Shown in pieces: positions 1 to 11,819 of a stretch of 64,000 bases of DNA (the first letter of the stretch is position 1; every line of letters begins with the position of its first letter). Both the position numbers and the translations under genes were made by a program. Below the pieces are notes generated by a model. It made no database searches and had not been told where the DNA came from. It worked only from the letters and a program-made list of their open reading frames with translations. The stretch comes from Tenrec ecaudatus (taxonomy: Eukaryota; Chordata; Mammalia; Afrosoricida; Tenrecidae): NCBI RefSeq assembly GCF_050624435.1, contig NW_027458555.1, positions 186,001 through 250,000 on the forward strand, in the 5' to 3' direction.

Positions 1-345
1 TTTGCACGGTAAATCATGGCAGATCTTCTATCAGCATCTTGCAAGGCAGATCAGGGAATATCAGAATGGGCCTTCTCTCATCATCATTAAGAGATATCAG
101 CGACATCTTGAAAAAGTGATCACAGTAGGTTCTTCCAGCATTTTGCAAAGAAGATTAGCGACCTGTTATGGAACACCATAGTAGGTCTTTTTTTACCATC
201 TTGAGTGCCAGATTGATGACGTATTTCAAGCCAGATCTGGGCAGGTCTTCTCCCACCATCTTGATAGATAGATCTGCAAAATTTTGCAAGGCAGATCAGA
301 GTATGTCTTCTATCAGAATTTTGCAGGGAAATCAGTGGTGTTTTC
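1..345. repeat. Degenerate minisatellite, first block
   Basis: Diverged tandem units of roughly 58-60 bp recur, built around phrases such as GGTCTTCTATCAGCATCTTG and CAAGGAAGATCAGCGACATC. The array probably extends beyond the left window edge. Copies differ by many substitutions and small indels, so open frames here come from the repeat and not from a gene. Confidence 0.7.
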
Positions 346-745
346 AGGGAAGGGCACATCAGATTGATCCCACTCACAAAATAGATCCTCCCCTCTGTGC
401 ATTGGGAGTCGTGCTGGGAACAATTTTCTGGAAGAGTACTGCGCGAAAAAGCTTTCCAGGTCATCTCATGCAGCAGCTGCTTCTAGGTCTATATTATTGG
501 CATGTTGTGCCTACCACCGGATTATGCTGTTTTTTCTTTGGACCATCTGAGTTTGTGTGTCTGCCTGTCAGTTATGCCCTGCCTGGCCATGACTCCTCTG
601 TCTAACTCAGGTTTAGACCAGACACACATACACACACACCCACACGGGTCAACATTTGGACTTGCACGACACGTTAATTGGCCAGTATTTTTAAATAACA
701 TTCTTCAAAATAAAAATCTGATATTAAAAATAATTTTAAAATTAA
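346..745. other. Non-repeat sequence interrupting the minisatellite
   Basis: About 400 bp without the 60-bp unit separates the two minisatellite blocks. It contains a short CA-rich tract near 624-643 and an AT-rich end near 685-745. No gene or known element was recognised. It could be an insertion into the array, but no target-site duplication was found. Confidence 0.4.
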
Positions 746-1440
746 TGATCTTTCAACAAAGATCAGAGCGGGTCTCCTCACAGCATTTTCCAAGGAATAT
801 CTTCCACATCTTTGTAAGAATGACCAGAGCAGGTCTTCTAATAGCTTCTTTGAAGAAGATCAGCAGCATCTTGCACGAAATATCATTGCAGGTCTTCTAT
901 ATTGCAAAGCAGATCAGCGACATCTTGGCAAGGAAGACCAGAGCAGGTCTTCTATCAGCACCCTTTAAGGAAGACCAGCGATATCTTGTAAGGAAGATCA
1001 TTGCAGGTCTCAATCAATTTCTTGCAAGGAAGTTCAGCAAAATCTTGCAAGGTAGAGCAGAACAGATCTCCTCTCACAATTTGCAAGGAAGACCAGCAAC
1101 ATCTTGCCAGGAAGATCAGAGCAGTCCTCTATCAGCATCTTCCAAAAAAGATCCGTGAAGCTCAGACCAGGTCTTCTATCAGCACCTTTTAAAAAGAGTA
1201 TCAGCAACATATTGTAAGACAGATAAGAGAATGTTTTCCCACCATCTTGCAAGGAAACTTAATAACATCTTGCAAGAAATACTTTTGTCAGGTCTTCTGT
1301 CACCATCTTACAAGTCAGATAATCGATATCTTTCAAGGAAGATCTGGGCAGGTTTCCCCCCTGCATCTTGTAATTAAGATCAACATCTTGCAAGGCAGAT
1401 CAGAGCAGGTCTCTGTCAGCATTTTGCAAGGAAGACAATG
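746..1440. repeat. Degenerate minisatellite, second block
   Basis: About eleven further copies of the 58-60 bp unit follow one another. Most carry a CAGAGCAGGTCTTCTATCAG-like start and a CATCTTGCAAGGAAGAT-like end, and internal length varies. The array stops near 1440, where ordinary AT-rich sequence begins. The 218-codon open frame across this block is a by-product of the repeat period. Confidence 0.7.
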
Positions 1441-4400
1441 GCCTATAAAGAATTGGGTATTTGAAGACCAAATTAACAATTTGAATGATTACATCAAAGA
1501 CTTTATAGCAGTGTGTAGTATAAACACTTTCTTAGTATAACCAATTCATTAAGCTAGAGTGACATGATAACTGCAGCATTTCATTTCAACATTACAATTT
1601 TGAGGATGTCCACGGATTTTCCAGTATTTCCTCCATTTTCATATAGGCTAACTATGAGTCAGTGCTGAGGGTATGTAGGATTCTGGACCAATTCCATATC
1701 TCTTAACAACATGAACAGCCTAAAACACCTTGTCAATAACAGACATTTTATGATTCATAAATAGAATTCATGAATTATATAAAAAATTATTCTCACCACC
1801 AGAATGCAAATCTTCCTACACAATTCTTAGTATGTTAGACGCCTCTATTCTAATGTGAAAATACTATGACGGTCTCTTATTTAGCTCTATGTTATCTCCC
1901 TGGGCTTGTAGTTGAACCACACTTATGTCACACCTTGTAGTCATCTCAGCAACACCAACAACAGCATTCTAAAAGAAATGCCTTTTCCTTAAATGTCAGA
2001 GAATTTTACTAGAAAGTGAAACAAAACAAATACAAATGCAAACCCAAGAAGCTTAAAAGGAAGAATTTACCATAATTTAAAAAATTCTTTAAATCCTCCA
2101 AAATAAATACAACACAAGGTGTCAATTTCCCTCTTGAATAAATGTGAAATTAAACTTGGAACCCCCAATAACACAAAGAGTTACAATGTTTAGCAGCTAA
2201 CTGAGAAGATGGTTCCTTTCTCCTCAGAGACACTTTAACAGATAGATCTGGTGGCTGACTTTTGAAAAAAAATAACCTTTGAAAACACTATGAGGCACAA
2301 TTCTCAGACAAACATGGGCCACTGTAAACTAAACACAACCAAATATCAAATGTTCTTGAACAGCTCTGGAAACTTAGAATATGAAGACTGTCTTTAACAA
2401 GCAAAAGATGTCCTGTGAGTTTGTCACTAGAACAACCAGGGGCAGCGAGATGAAGAGCCAGGACTCCACCATGACTTTCACTGTCTCCCTCTATCTCCAG
2501 GCAACAGCTGCCATGAACAACAGTGGGAAAATTCTATGGACAGCCGCTCCAGAGGGGCAATGGATGAAGCCTCATGTTGCAACATAACTCTGGATGGGAA
2601 GCTCCAAGATGCTGAGTGGGTCCCTGTGCTCATTCTGACGAATCTTCTCCAAAAGGAATCCTGACCCATGAAGGGTACGCTGCATCTGGTCAGACCTTAG
2701 GGAAGGCCAAGTGGGTGGGTGACCTCCATTCTCTGAAATCTTCGCCCCCGCACCTTTAGTCACTGACTGTTATTGAATCAGTGCTTCCCCATGAGTGTCA
2801 GAGACTGTGCCCTTTACTAAAGAAGCAAGCCTCACTTTTAATCCCATCCCGCCACCATTACACCGTGTCAGAAATGTTTAGAAAAAAATTCTAGTCACAC
2901 TACTCACCTTTTCAATTCACAGTTGTAGAGGCTTTCAAGGCTCAGATATCATTCTGGACCACTCTCTTGACTCAAGTAGGTGAGTACCAGAGGAATCCAA
3001 GATGGGAACGTGGGACGGTAGGCTGCATCCTCCCAGGCTATGCAGAAGGATGAATCCAAGTTATGTAGGAAATATGGCAAGATGCTGTCTCAAGTCTGGA
3101 GATGCACAAGTATGGTGAGGCCCTGGACCTGGCCAAATCTGCACAGCTTACAGAGAGAATCCACTTACATTTATACTGGGGGAAACCACACCCACCAGGA
3201 TAGCACCTCCCACTTCTGGCTGCTGACAGAAAATCTCTTCATGGATGTGATGGCATTACTTGTCACCTAGGCTGACATTATCGTAATCGTTAACCTTCTG
3301 AGAATCCTGGCCAAGCAAGCCGATAAAGAACCTAACCCATTACAAAAAACCGACTGTTCCATAAACCCAAGTGATTTCAATAACATTGAAGAACGTGAAA
3401 GGGAAGAGGGATGGGCAATACCCTTCCAAAAATGGCATCCAACCAGATGTGTTCAGTGTTGAGCTCTGAAGAAGAGTCCAGCACATTTTCTTAGTTTTTA
3501 AGTGTGTTTTGAAGGAATCATCACTAATTGGGGGGTTTTCCGTTTAAAGTGTATTTTCTTATAAATTAGGTGGGTAGAATTCTGTGGCTTATGTTACGTA
3601 GCCTATCAGCCATAGGTTAAGCCTCTCTTATTCTGTTGCTTCTGGGGCAAGTTCCTTGTCTGCTTGGACTATCTGTGGGATTAACTTGCTTTAGATAGCA
3701 CTGTGTATGTGTATGTGTGCTTCAACATTACCTTGGATCTAGGAGGTTCACTGTGTAGGGACTGCTGGTCCACAGAAGAACTCTGATCCAGGTCTCCTTT
3801 CTTGCTGTAGTCAGGTCCTACATCTCTCTTTTCAATTCTCTATAATGCTTTCATAGATGAAAGGCTGTGCTGCTATACCTCAGGATAATCCCTTTACCTT
3901 TATCTCAGAAAGCTTATGAAGGGAGTAAAGGATTTACCAAACAGCCTGAATCCCTTTACCATGGAATGTCTTCACACATGATACCATCACAACTGATCCA
4001 TCAGAGTTTCATTTTATATCATCAACATAAAATAAATCAAGCCCAGTAACACTGTGTCCATTCCCCCTCATAGCCAATCATTAGACAGACTAGAATTGCT
4101 CCCTAGTTCCCTCAATGCTGTCCATAATAGGATCCCCAAACTACTGGCTCTATTGCATGTCCTACTATCAGGAAAACAGAAAAATCACCCACATCCCTGC
4201 AGGCAACTGAAAATGTTTTCATTATATACCATAATCCAGAATAAGAGTAAAAATATTCTCACTGCCATTGCATCAGAGCAGACTAATAACTATTTAGGAC
4301 AAGGTAGAACTGCCCCTGTGAGTTTTTATGACTGTAATTCTTTCTGGGATTAGAAAAACCACATATTTCTCCTATAAAGTACACGTGGACCATTCCATTT

Positions 4401-5086
4401 CCACTCAAGAGGAAGTATCAGGTACTTTGATAAAAACTAAAATATGTCTTTATGGGAGCAAACTTCTCACCTTTCTCAATTGGAAACTTGGTGAGTTTGA
4501 AGCCACCATCTCTTGATTAATAGACCCACTGAGCATACTACTCGACCAGACTCTAAACCTGACATCATTACGTAATTACTACACTACAAAGAATTATGAC
4601 CCCAGAAAGTTGATACAGATAATGAACCTCTGCATATAATTAAGATATTTAAACACAATGAGGGCCCCGAATAGGTACTGAGCTTTAAAAGAGATAGAGA
4701 GTGAGCAGTACATACCAATCTGTTTGCCCTGTTTATATTGAATACAGCAAGTAAATCCATATCTTCAAAATTCAATATAGATTACACCCAGTTCACCCCA
4801 AAAGTAGACTTGTATGCTTTCTGTTACACATGCTCATTATGAAAGAAATAAATACAACACTTGTAAGGCTTTCACAAACAGAAAGTCATTCTCTTCCCAT
4901 TGGGGTGGGTAGAAAGTTACATTTTATGTGACTGGACCAATACATAGCATAATGAGAATTTTAGAACTTATTGGGATTGTCAATGATTACATCTTGCTTG
5001 CATGCACAATAAGTGCCCATGGAAGCAGAAGTCAAGAGATCAAGTGAACCATGACAGTAGATAAATCTGCTTCAAAAGACATCTTG
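1441..5086. other. Intergenic AT-rich DNA with no recognised gene
   Basis: The stretch is AT-rich and shows no open frame longer than about 100 codons, no recognised coding similarity and no clear young repeat. I see nothing I can support here beyond generic intergenic sequence. Confidence 0.5.
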
Positions 5087-5102
5087 AAAGTGTTGAAAAG
5101 CA
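5087..5102 (+). repeat. Left target-site duplication of the TPT1 retrocopy
   Basis: AAAGTGTTGAAAAGCA here matches AAAGTGTTGTAAAGCA at 6014-6029 at 15 of 16 positions. The pair brackets the GC-rich retrocopy, as expected for L1-mediated insertion. Confidence 0.85.
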
Positions 5103-6013
5103 CCCCGCCCCTTCTGCCAGATGCCCCTCCCCTTGCGCCGGCCGCCCCTCCCCCAGCGCCAACTGTAACTTTCGCTCCCTTCAGCGCTGTCCTCTTGGAG
5201 CTCCGAGCTGCCCGAAGCCAGCGCAGCCACCGCCCTCTCGCCACCGTCATGATCATCTACCGGGACCTCATCAGCCGAGATGAGCTGTTCTCTGACATGT
5301 ACAAGATCTGGGAGATCACGGGCGGGCTGTGTCTGGAAGTGGAGGGCACCATGGTCCGCAGGGCCCAAGGCCACATCTATGACGCGCTCATCGGCGGCAA
5401 CGCGTCCACCGAAGGCACCGAGGGCGACGGGCCCGAGCACAAGGTGGTCACCGACGTGGACATCGTCATGAACCATCACTTGCAGGAGACCAGCTTCACC
5501 AAGGAGGCCTACAAGAGGTACATCAAGGACTACATGAAATCCCTCAAAGGCAAGCTGGAGGAGCGGAAGCCGGAACGCATGAAGCCCTTTATGACCGCCA
5601 ATTTCAAGAAGTACCAGTTCTTTCAGGGCGAGAACACGATTCCCGACGGCATGGTGGCCCTGCTGGACTACTGCGAGGGCGGCGGGACCCCGTACATGAT
5701 CTTCTTCAAGGACGGCTTAGAGATGGAGAAGTGCTGACAGTGGGCAACGCACGACTGACCGCCCGACCGCCCCTCCTCCTAGCTGTCTGCGGTCCGCCCA
5801 CACGACACCAGGACCGAGACAAACGGAACTGATGCCATCATGAGCTCTGCGTCGACTTGTGACCTTGACTTGGAGCGGTGACCTTGATTTTTTGGAGCAG
5901 AGGCTTTTTTTTTTTGTTTAAGAAAAAAACACAAAAAAAATGTCGTGTAGGTTGTCTAAAAATAAAATGCATTTAAACAAAACTAAAATAAAGAGTTGGA
6001 AATGCAACCCAAA
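5103..6013 (+). pseudogene. TPT1: TPT1 (TCTP) processed retrocopy with an uninterrupted frame
   Basis: An intronless, GC-rich copy of the translationally controlled tumour protein mRNA sits in AT-rich surroundings. The coding part runs 5249-5737 (162 codons plus stop), beginning MIIYRDLIS and ending [13 protein letters not shown]. The usual protein has 172 residues. About ten residues after PERMKPFMT are missing in frame, which removes part of the helical region. Many other residues differ from the mammalian consensus. The frame also stays open upstream to an ATG at 5051, but that part is 5' UTR and flanking DNA. AATAAA signals lie at 5961 and 5987, followed by a short A-tract and flanking duplications. 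It has no visible promoter of its own. It is most likely a processed pseudogene, although an expressed retrogene cannot be excluded. Confidence 0.9.
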
Positions 6014-6029
6014 AAAGTGTTGTAAAGCA
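6014..6029 (+). repeat. Right target-site duplication of the TPT1 retrocopy
   Basis: AAAGTGTTGTAAAGCA directly follows the A-tract of the retrocopy and matches the left copy at 5087-5102 with one difference. Confidence 0.85.
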
Positions 6030-6734
6030 AAGATGTTACCTTGAGGATTTTAAAGTATGCCTGCAGAAGCCTTGGAATTTTCTGATTCTTTCTTTTTCCT
6101 CAAACCATTTTGAGAACTAATCCAGATATCACATCATTCAATAGTTGTATCTTGTCATGCAAATGACTATCAGTTTCAAACATTTTCTTTTGGCTTATAT
6201 TTCTTTTTTGTTTGTTTGTTTTTGCTTAAATTTCTTGATAGCAACTCCTCATTATCTCCCACCAGGAACCCTTAATGTAGCTATAGTTTCTATAGAGTCA
6301 CCCACACTGGGTTCTATATACCAAATATGTATAGAAAGATCCATAACAGTCTCAGAAGGCTGCCAACAATAACAACAACAGTAAAGAAATAAACTCAATT
6401 TGGAAACCAAAACCAGAAAGTATTAAAAAACAAGATTAAGGTGAAAGTGTATCAATAGGGAGATCAAATAACAAGTTTTTAACTTTCAAGTCAGATTTTT
6501 TATTTCAATCTGCTATAATCATCTCTCTAATACTCTGTCTGATAACCAGGTTATTCCCATCCCTTATTTATGGTCAGAGAGAAATCACCAGAAGCTTATT
6601 CCTTGTGTAGAACCCGCAAATGTATTTGGCCTTCAAATGTCATCCACAGCCTTCTCAAAATCAGAGTTAAAAAATTAAACTCTGATACAATTCTCTCCTT
6701 AGATTTGAATGTGACTATTGGCAATTCTTTGATC
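6030..6734. other. Intergenic DNA, nothing recognised
   Basis: AT-rich sequence follows the TPT1 retrocopy. No coding similarity, splice signals or young repeat were recognised. Confidence 0.4.
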
Positions 6735-6900
6735 AGCATGTTGGTGTTCTTCTCCATGTGGACTTAGTTGACGTTAGACTGAGATGACTGCTTGTTTAAA
6801 AACAAAGCTTAAGACCCCAGACACCATTCTTTCTGAGAGCAAGATACCATCTCATTTCTTCACCACACTTTGCTGTAGCACCCACACCTGTGGTTCCTTC
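6735..6900 (-). mobile_element. Old L1 3'-UTR fragment
   Basis: The sequence reads like the reverse complement of the 3'-UTR module seen at 41.6 and 42.8 kb. Shared stretches include TTCTTCTCCATGTGGACTT, TTAAGACCCCAGACACCAT and CTTCACCACACTTTGCT. It is far more diverged than the other copies, so it is probably an older insertion. No target-site duplication was found. Confidence 0.55.
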
Positions 6901-8090
6901 AAAAGGGCACATACTGATCAGGGCAATGTCATAAGAACTAATTGTTCTTAGATTGAGCTAGGGTTAAGTGTGACCCCCACATCCACCCCTAACTCTGTGT
7001 TTTCTATTCACCTCTTCTCACCTTCCAGATTTTTTTTTACTTTAATGCAGATAACTTTATCAATCATCCCCTTGGAGCATATGATTCTTCTGCTTGTAGT
7101 GTCATTGATTTAGGGCATGTAATATATTTAAAACACAATTGAGAAAAGGAAATTAAAGAAGTGTGCAGACAGTATTTTCAATTTCCTGTGACCAAGGAAT
7201 GTGAAAGTTATACATTCTTCAGTGCATAGAAAGGAAGACTGAAGAAGAATCAAAGTGTTAGAATATAGTAATGGCAGAAAACATTGACAGCACCATGGAC
7301 TGCCGAAAGTGAAGACAAATCATTCTCAAGGACCAACACCTTGAGTTTCCGGGTAAGGCCATTTGTTATGAGAACTTAGTGCTTATTCTGCTCCCTCATT
7401 CCTTGTGTACTTTGAGAAAGTGCATACAAGCTTACTAACACATGTCCTAGCTAACAGATAAAATAAAAGACCGTGCAGGGCATCCATCAGGGTGACATCC
7501 AACCAGAGGTGTTAGTCCTTTACTGGATAAAGGGTTGGTATTCCAACCTACATTTGTGACATGGTTTATCACATAAGCTCACCCTGGTGGACTTATACAA
7601 ATGGAAGACAATATCCATAATATATAAGAAAAATTAACACCCTTCTATTGGCTCTATATTCACTCACATCTCCCATGTACGACTGAGAAGATCTCTTCTC
7701 TAGGACTTCCAATGCGCTAAATCTCAATGGTAGCAGTCTCATCTTCTTTGCTAGAGTAATTTGGGATCACAGACCAACAAATAAGCCTTCACACAACAAG
7801 GGCTTCAAATTTACAAGGTAGCATGATTGCCAATCTACTGAGTATCACGGCCTGACCAAGCTGACACAGAGAAGACGCACCTCAGGGAAATGAGATTTGC
7901 ATCAGGGAAAGCATGCCAGAGACCAACTGCAAAGGCAGTGAAGGCAAAAAGATAGAGGGTGAACAAGACCTCAGAATTATGACACCCTGATTATGGTGAG
8001 TAAGGCATGGTGAATGTGCTCTGGAATGTCATTCAAACAATGCAAAGCAGACCTGTGTTCAAGCGCTGTCTTTCTGTTTGGAGCCCAGAG
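6901..8090. other. Intergenic DNA, nothing recognised
   Basis: No coding similarity or classified repeat was recognised. Sequence near 7480-7560 has the look of old repeat DNA but could not be assigned. Confidence 0.35.
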
Positions 8091-8091
8091 T

Positions 8092-8283
8092 ATAACTGTT
8101 GATACGACCCCACACAGACCCCTCTCATGGAGTTCATTCAGCACCCTAGATAGCTGCCCCTTTCATGGTTTCTCAGGCTGTAAACGTATCATTGTCCTTC
8201 CCAGTGAAGTAACTGGTAGGAGTAGCACACAGACCATGTCCTTAGCTATCAAACGTTTCTGTCAAAGCACCACTAGGGCTAAA
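8092..8283 (-). mobile_element. AfroSINE-like SINE, antisense
   Basis: Read on the minus strand, the block begins with an AGCCCTAGTGGTG-like tRNA head. It then continues through a diverged middle to a tail with a GGGTCGTATCAAC-like stretch. This matches the order of parts in tRNA-derived afrotherian SINEs. It is strongly diverged. The 119-codon open frame that spans it is not a gene. Confidence 0.5.
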
Positions 8284-9985
8284 TTCCCTACTCCACTGGG
8301 GTTACCAAAGAAGCATCATGATATAGCTGCCCAAGCACTGAGATGCACTGTGCAACCAGTGACACAACAATAAGGCATCACTGGTGGGAAAGATATGCAA
8401 AGCTAAGCTTCAAACATGGTGATATGGGAAATATAAAGAGGGTAACCAGTACATCCTCTCTGGATACCCATTTCTACTGAGTAGAGAAAATCTTCACAGA
8501 TTCTGAATAGACATAGGAATACACTCATGCCAAATGTAGGACAACCAGAGATATAAATACCAGATGTGGTGCATATACATACATATATACACACATATAT
8601 ATATATATATTATAAAGCTACTTAAGTATGGAAGTTTATTATTGTTGTGGCATATTACTTCAAATATAGGTAGTATGCAGGGTTGAGGGCTGTGTTGAGG
8701 TCATGTGGTGCTGGATCTTTGAGTTAGAGGAGAATAACAGATAACTAAATATTGTTGAGCGGAGATGAAGAAATCTTAATAGATGAGTAGGTACAGAGAA
8801 TAGGATATATTAGCACAAGGGTAGGGTTTAAGCGATGTTATAATCATAAGTGGTCTTCTGACTAAGTATAATGTTTTTTTTTATAAATTAGAAAAGGGAA
8901 TTTCAAGAGGTATTCTAGTACTTGATTGTTTATGTGAAAGGGTGTCACTGAGAAAATGAGGGGTGTGTCTTGAGGTAGTGGTGAATGTGGTATAGATAGA
9001 GTATATCTAGTAAGTAATCTAAAAGATTAACATATCAATTCCCTATATAGTACATGAAGAGCGCAACAGATCAATGTTACTGTGTTTATAAGAAAGCGAC
9101 CCCCTTTTTTTTGGGGGGGGGCGACACTCTGTTTAGCAGCTTTAAGTGTCAGTGTCACATGGGACATAGTGGAGAGGCATTGGGTTTCTGTGTCACACCA
9201 AATAGCCATCATCAATGCAGGGGTCCCAGAAAGGAAATGGAGGTCCAGTAGGAATGGAGGCTTGAGGTTTTAGTGGTGGGGAAAGGGCACTTCTAATCAG
9301 GGGGAGGTCATTAAGAGGTAAATGGCAGCACTGGTTAGTTGCCAAGTTGAAGGACTTGCTGTTATATGAAGTTCTGGGTTATCTGGGCGGTGTGGGAGAT
9401 TAAAGTTTTTTAAAAAGAGAATAAAAATAATATACATTATAGTTATATTCTGACTGAGATTGGTTGAGTTTGCTAAAAGAGTCTTTCAGGCAGCCATGTT
9501 TTCCCCTGAAATTCAATCATTTGAAAAGAGTTCTGAGTGGAGAATTTCCTCATCAAAAATATGAATTTAAACGTATGTCTTTTATCTCAGATAAATAAAC
9601 TTCTTAACCTGATATTTTTGAACTAAGAGAAATGAGCAAATGTCAATAAATTACACACATACACAAAAACCTATACCTGGCATTCACCAGAACATAAAAT
9701 GACTAAATGAAAAATATACAAATATCAGGAAACTCCCTGAATAAAAAAGATCTGTGATTTGTCCTTCAGGAGACTGGACCTTAATATTTTGAAAGTTTAG
9801 GTTGGAGAAACCCCAGGTGATAAAATGGCACCCTCCTCATTAAAAAATAAACTCAATTAACCATGAACTAAGTGGAAGTGAAGATACAAAAATGTTGGGC
9901 CGAGATCAGACCTAATAAATTGAAAACAAAATGAAGTCAGGATCTTGAATGAGGAGTCAAGATTCCTGAGTATGCCCAGTTGGAT
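8284..9985. other. Intergenic DNA with simple repeats and an unclassified repeat-like block
   Basis: A TA/CA microsatellite lies near 8571-8611. Near 9098-9122 a C-run and T-run is followed by a nine-base G-run, which could form a small hairpin. Sequence from about 9120 to 9310 looks like a dispersed repeat but I cannot name its family. No gene was recognised. Confidence 0.35.
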
Positions 9986-10003
9986 AAGAAATCTTTCATT
10001 CCA
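9986..10003 (+). repeat. Left target-site duplication of an L1 tail
   Basis: AAGAAATCTTTCATTCCA is repeated exactly at 10945-10962 and brackets the L1 tail. Confidence 0.9.
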
Positions 10004-10944
10004 TTGGGGCTCCACTCAAGTTCCCCCTCAATGCAAGAGTATTTTGTTCTATTAAACTGGCATTTCATGATGCTCACCTTCCTGGCATAATCGCCAAAGA
10101 CAAAGTTGGTGCATAAGCAAATGTGGTGAAGAAAGCTGAGGGTGCCTGATTATCAAAAGATATAGGGTCTGGGGTCTTAAAGGCTTGAAGGTAAAAAAGT
10201 GGCCATCTAGCTCAGAAGCAACAAAGCCTACATGGAAGGAGTACACCAGCCTGTGTGGTCCTGAGGTGTCAAAGGGATCAGGTATCCTCAGAACAAACAA
10301 TCATATCATTGTGAATAAGGGGCTGTGCTGTGCGTAGTGGCGACCCAAAGTCCATCTGCAGGCAATTGGAGATTCCCTTACAGAAGGGCCGCAGGAATGA
10401 GATGAGCCAGTTAGGTTTCAATGTAGCAAAAATGAAACATACAACTTCCTTCTAGTTCCTAAATGCTTTCTACCCCGCAACTATCCTGATCCCAATTCTA
10501 CCTTACAAATCTGGCTAGACAAAAGGATGTACACTGGTACAGTTCGGTACTGGAAACACAGGGAATCCAGGGTGGATGATACCTTCAGAACCAGTGCTAC
10601 AAGTGGCAATACTGGGAGGGTGGAGGGAGGAAGGGGTGGAAAGGGAGAACCGATTGCAAGGATATATATATAAAACCTCCTCCATGGGGGACAGACAACA
10701 GAAAAGTGGGTGAAAGGAGACGTTGGACAGTGTAAGATATGACAAAATAATTTTTAAATTATCGAGGGTTCAAGAGGGTGGGGGGAGTGGAGGTGGGGGA
10801 GATGAACTGATGCCAGTGGCTTAAGTGGAGAAAAAATGTTTTGAGAATGATGAGGGCAATGCATGTACAGATGTGCTTTACGCGATTGATATATGTATGG
10901 GTTGTGATAAGAGTTGTATGATAAAATGATTAAAAACAAAACAA
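10004..10944 (+). mobile_element. 5'-truncated L1 consisting of 3' UTR only
   Basis: The 941-bp insertion is flanked by an exact 18-bp duplication. It begins GGGGCTCCACTCAAG and ends at an ATAAAATGATTAAAAA-type 3' end. It aligns along its whole length with the last part of the 3' UTR of the full-length L1 at 42.0-50.9 kb. It has one copy of the roughly 240-bp internal module, where that L1 has two. It encodes nothing. Confidence 0.85.
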
Positions 10945-10962
10945 AAGAAATCTTTCATTCCA
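10945..10962 (+). repeat. Right target-site duplication of an L1 tail
   Basis: Exact copy of AAGAAATCTTTCATTCCA at the A-rich 3' end of the L1 tail. Confidence 0.9.
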
Positions 10963-11819
10963 ATTATCCAGTATTAGTCACTGTGATTACTGTTTGGGCA
11001 TAAAAAGACTTAAACTGGTGCAAAGAAGATAAAAATTACTTTAGACATGGTAGTCAAGTGAAATATACAAGGCTGATTACTGTGACCCACTGGCTCAGAA
11101 GCACATGTCCAAGTCTGTTTTTTACCAGTAACAGTGCATTGGACATGCTATCAATCAGTAACCATGTTTTCTAGGATTAGCAGCCACATCATTTACATGG
11201 ATCATGAAAAGTCATATTTTCTTCTTGGGAAAACAAAAGAAAACTCTTGTGTCCTAGATTGAGACCAGGCTGTCTGTGGGGTCTTTGACACCTTAAAGCA
11301 TGTTGGACTTTGTTCTAGTTGATTGCTATAGACAAATTCATCACCTCAACATATATGGTGTTTTTGTACAGTGATTCACCTCCAGAATGCCCTTTCCTGG
11401 TACCACTAACAAAAATAGTACTTTGAGTTCATCCAGAAAGTAGCCTGTGTGATTCCAGCAGAAACTACATTGAAACACTACTAATTGGATCACAGAATTT
11501 CACAGTTACTTAAAAACGAGTTGATATTAACTTGTTATAAATACACATACCATATGACAGCTAGATCCCCACAAGTATTTATTCATATAAAAGTATATAT
11601 GTTCAGAAAATAGTGGTACAGGATTATTAATATATTCTTTAATAAAATTTTAGAAAATAGTGTATAAAACATTACCAAATTCCTATATATTGGTGAGGTC
11701 ATAAAAATATTTGTATATAAATAAAATTAATGATCCATAAAATTTATGTTGCATCTATAGAAGTCAGCAGATGAGAAAATTGAGCGCACACACTACTAAA
11801 GAGTTATAAAGCTTTGTCA
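10963..11819. other. Intergenic DNA downstream of the zinc-finger pseudogene
   Basis: AT-rich sequence with no recognised gene or repeat. It would be the 3' UTR or 3' flank of the minus-strand KRAB-ZNF relic. Confidence 0.35.

Noticed and set aside
502-1158. 218-codon plus-strand open frame near the left edge
   Set aside because: Most of it is minisatellite units whose length keeps the frame open. There is no domain and the repeat phrases recur in the translation.
5072-5479. 135-codon minus-strand open frame opposite TPT1
   Set aside because: A GC-rich shadow of the TPT1 retrocopy.
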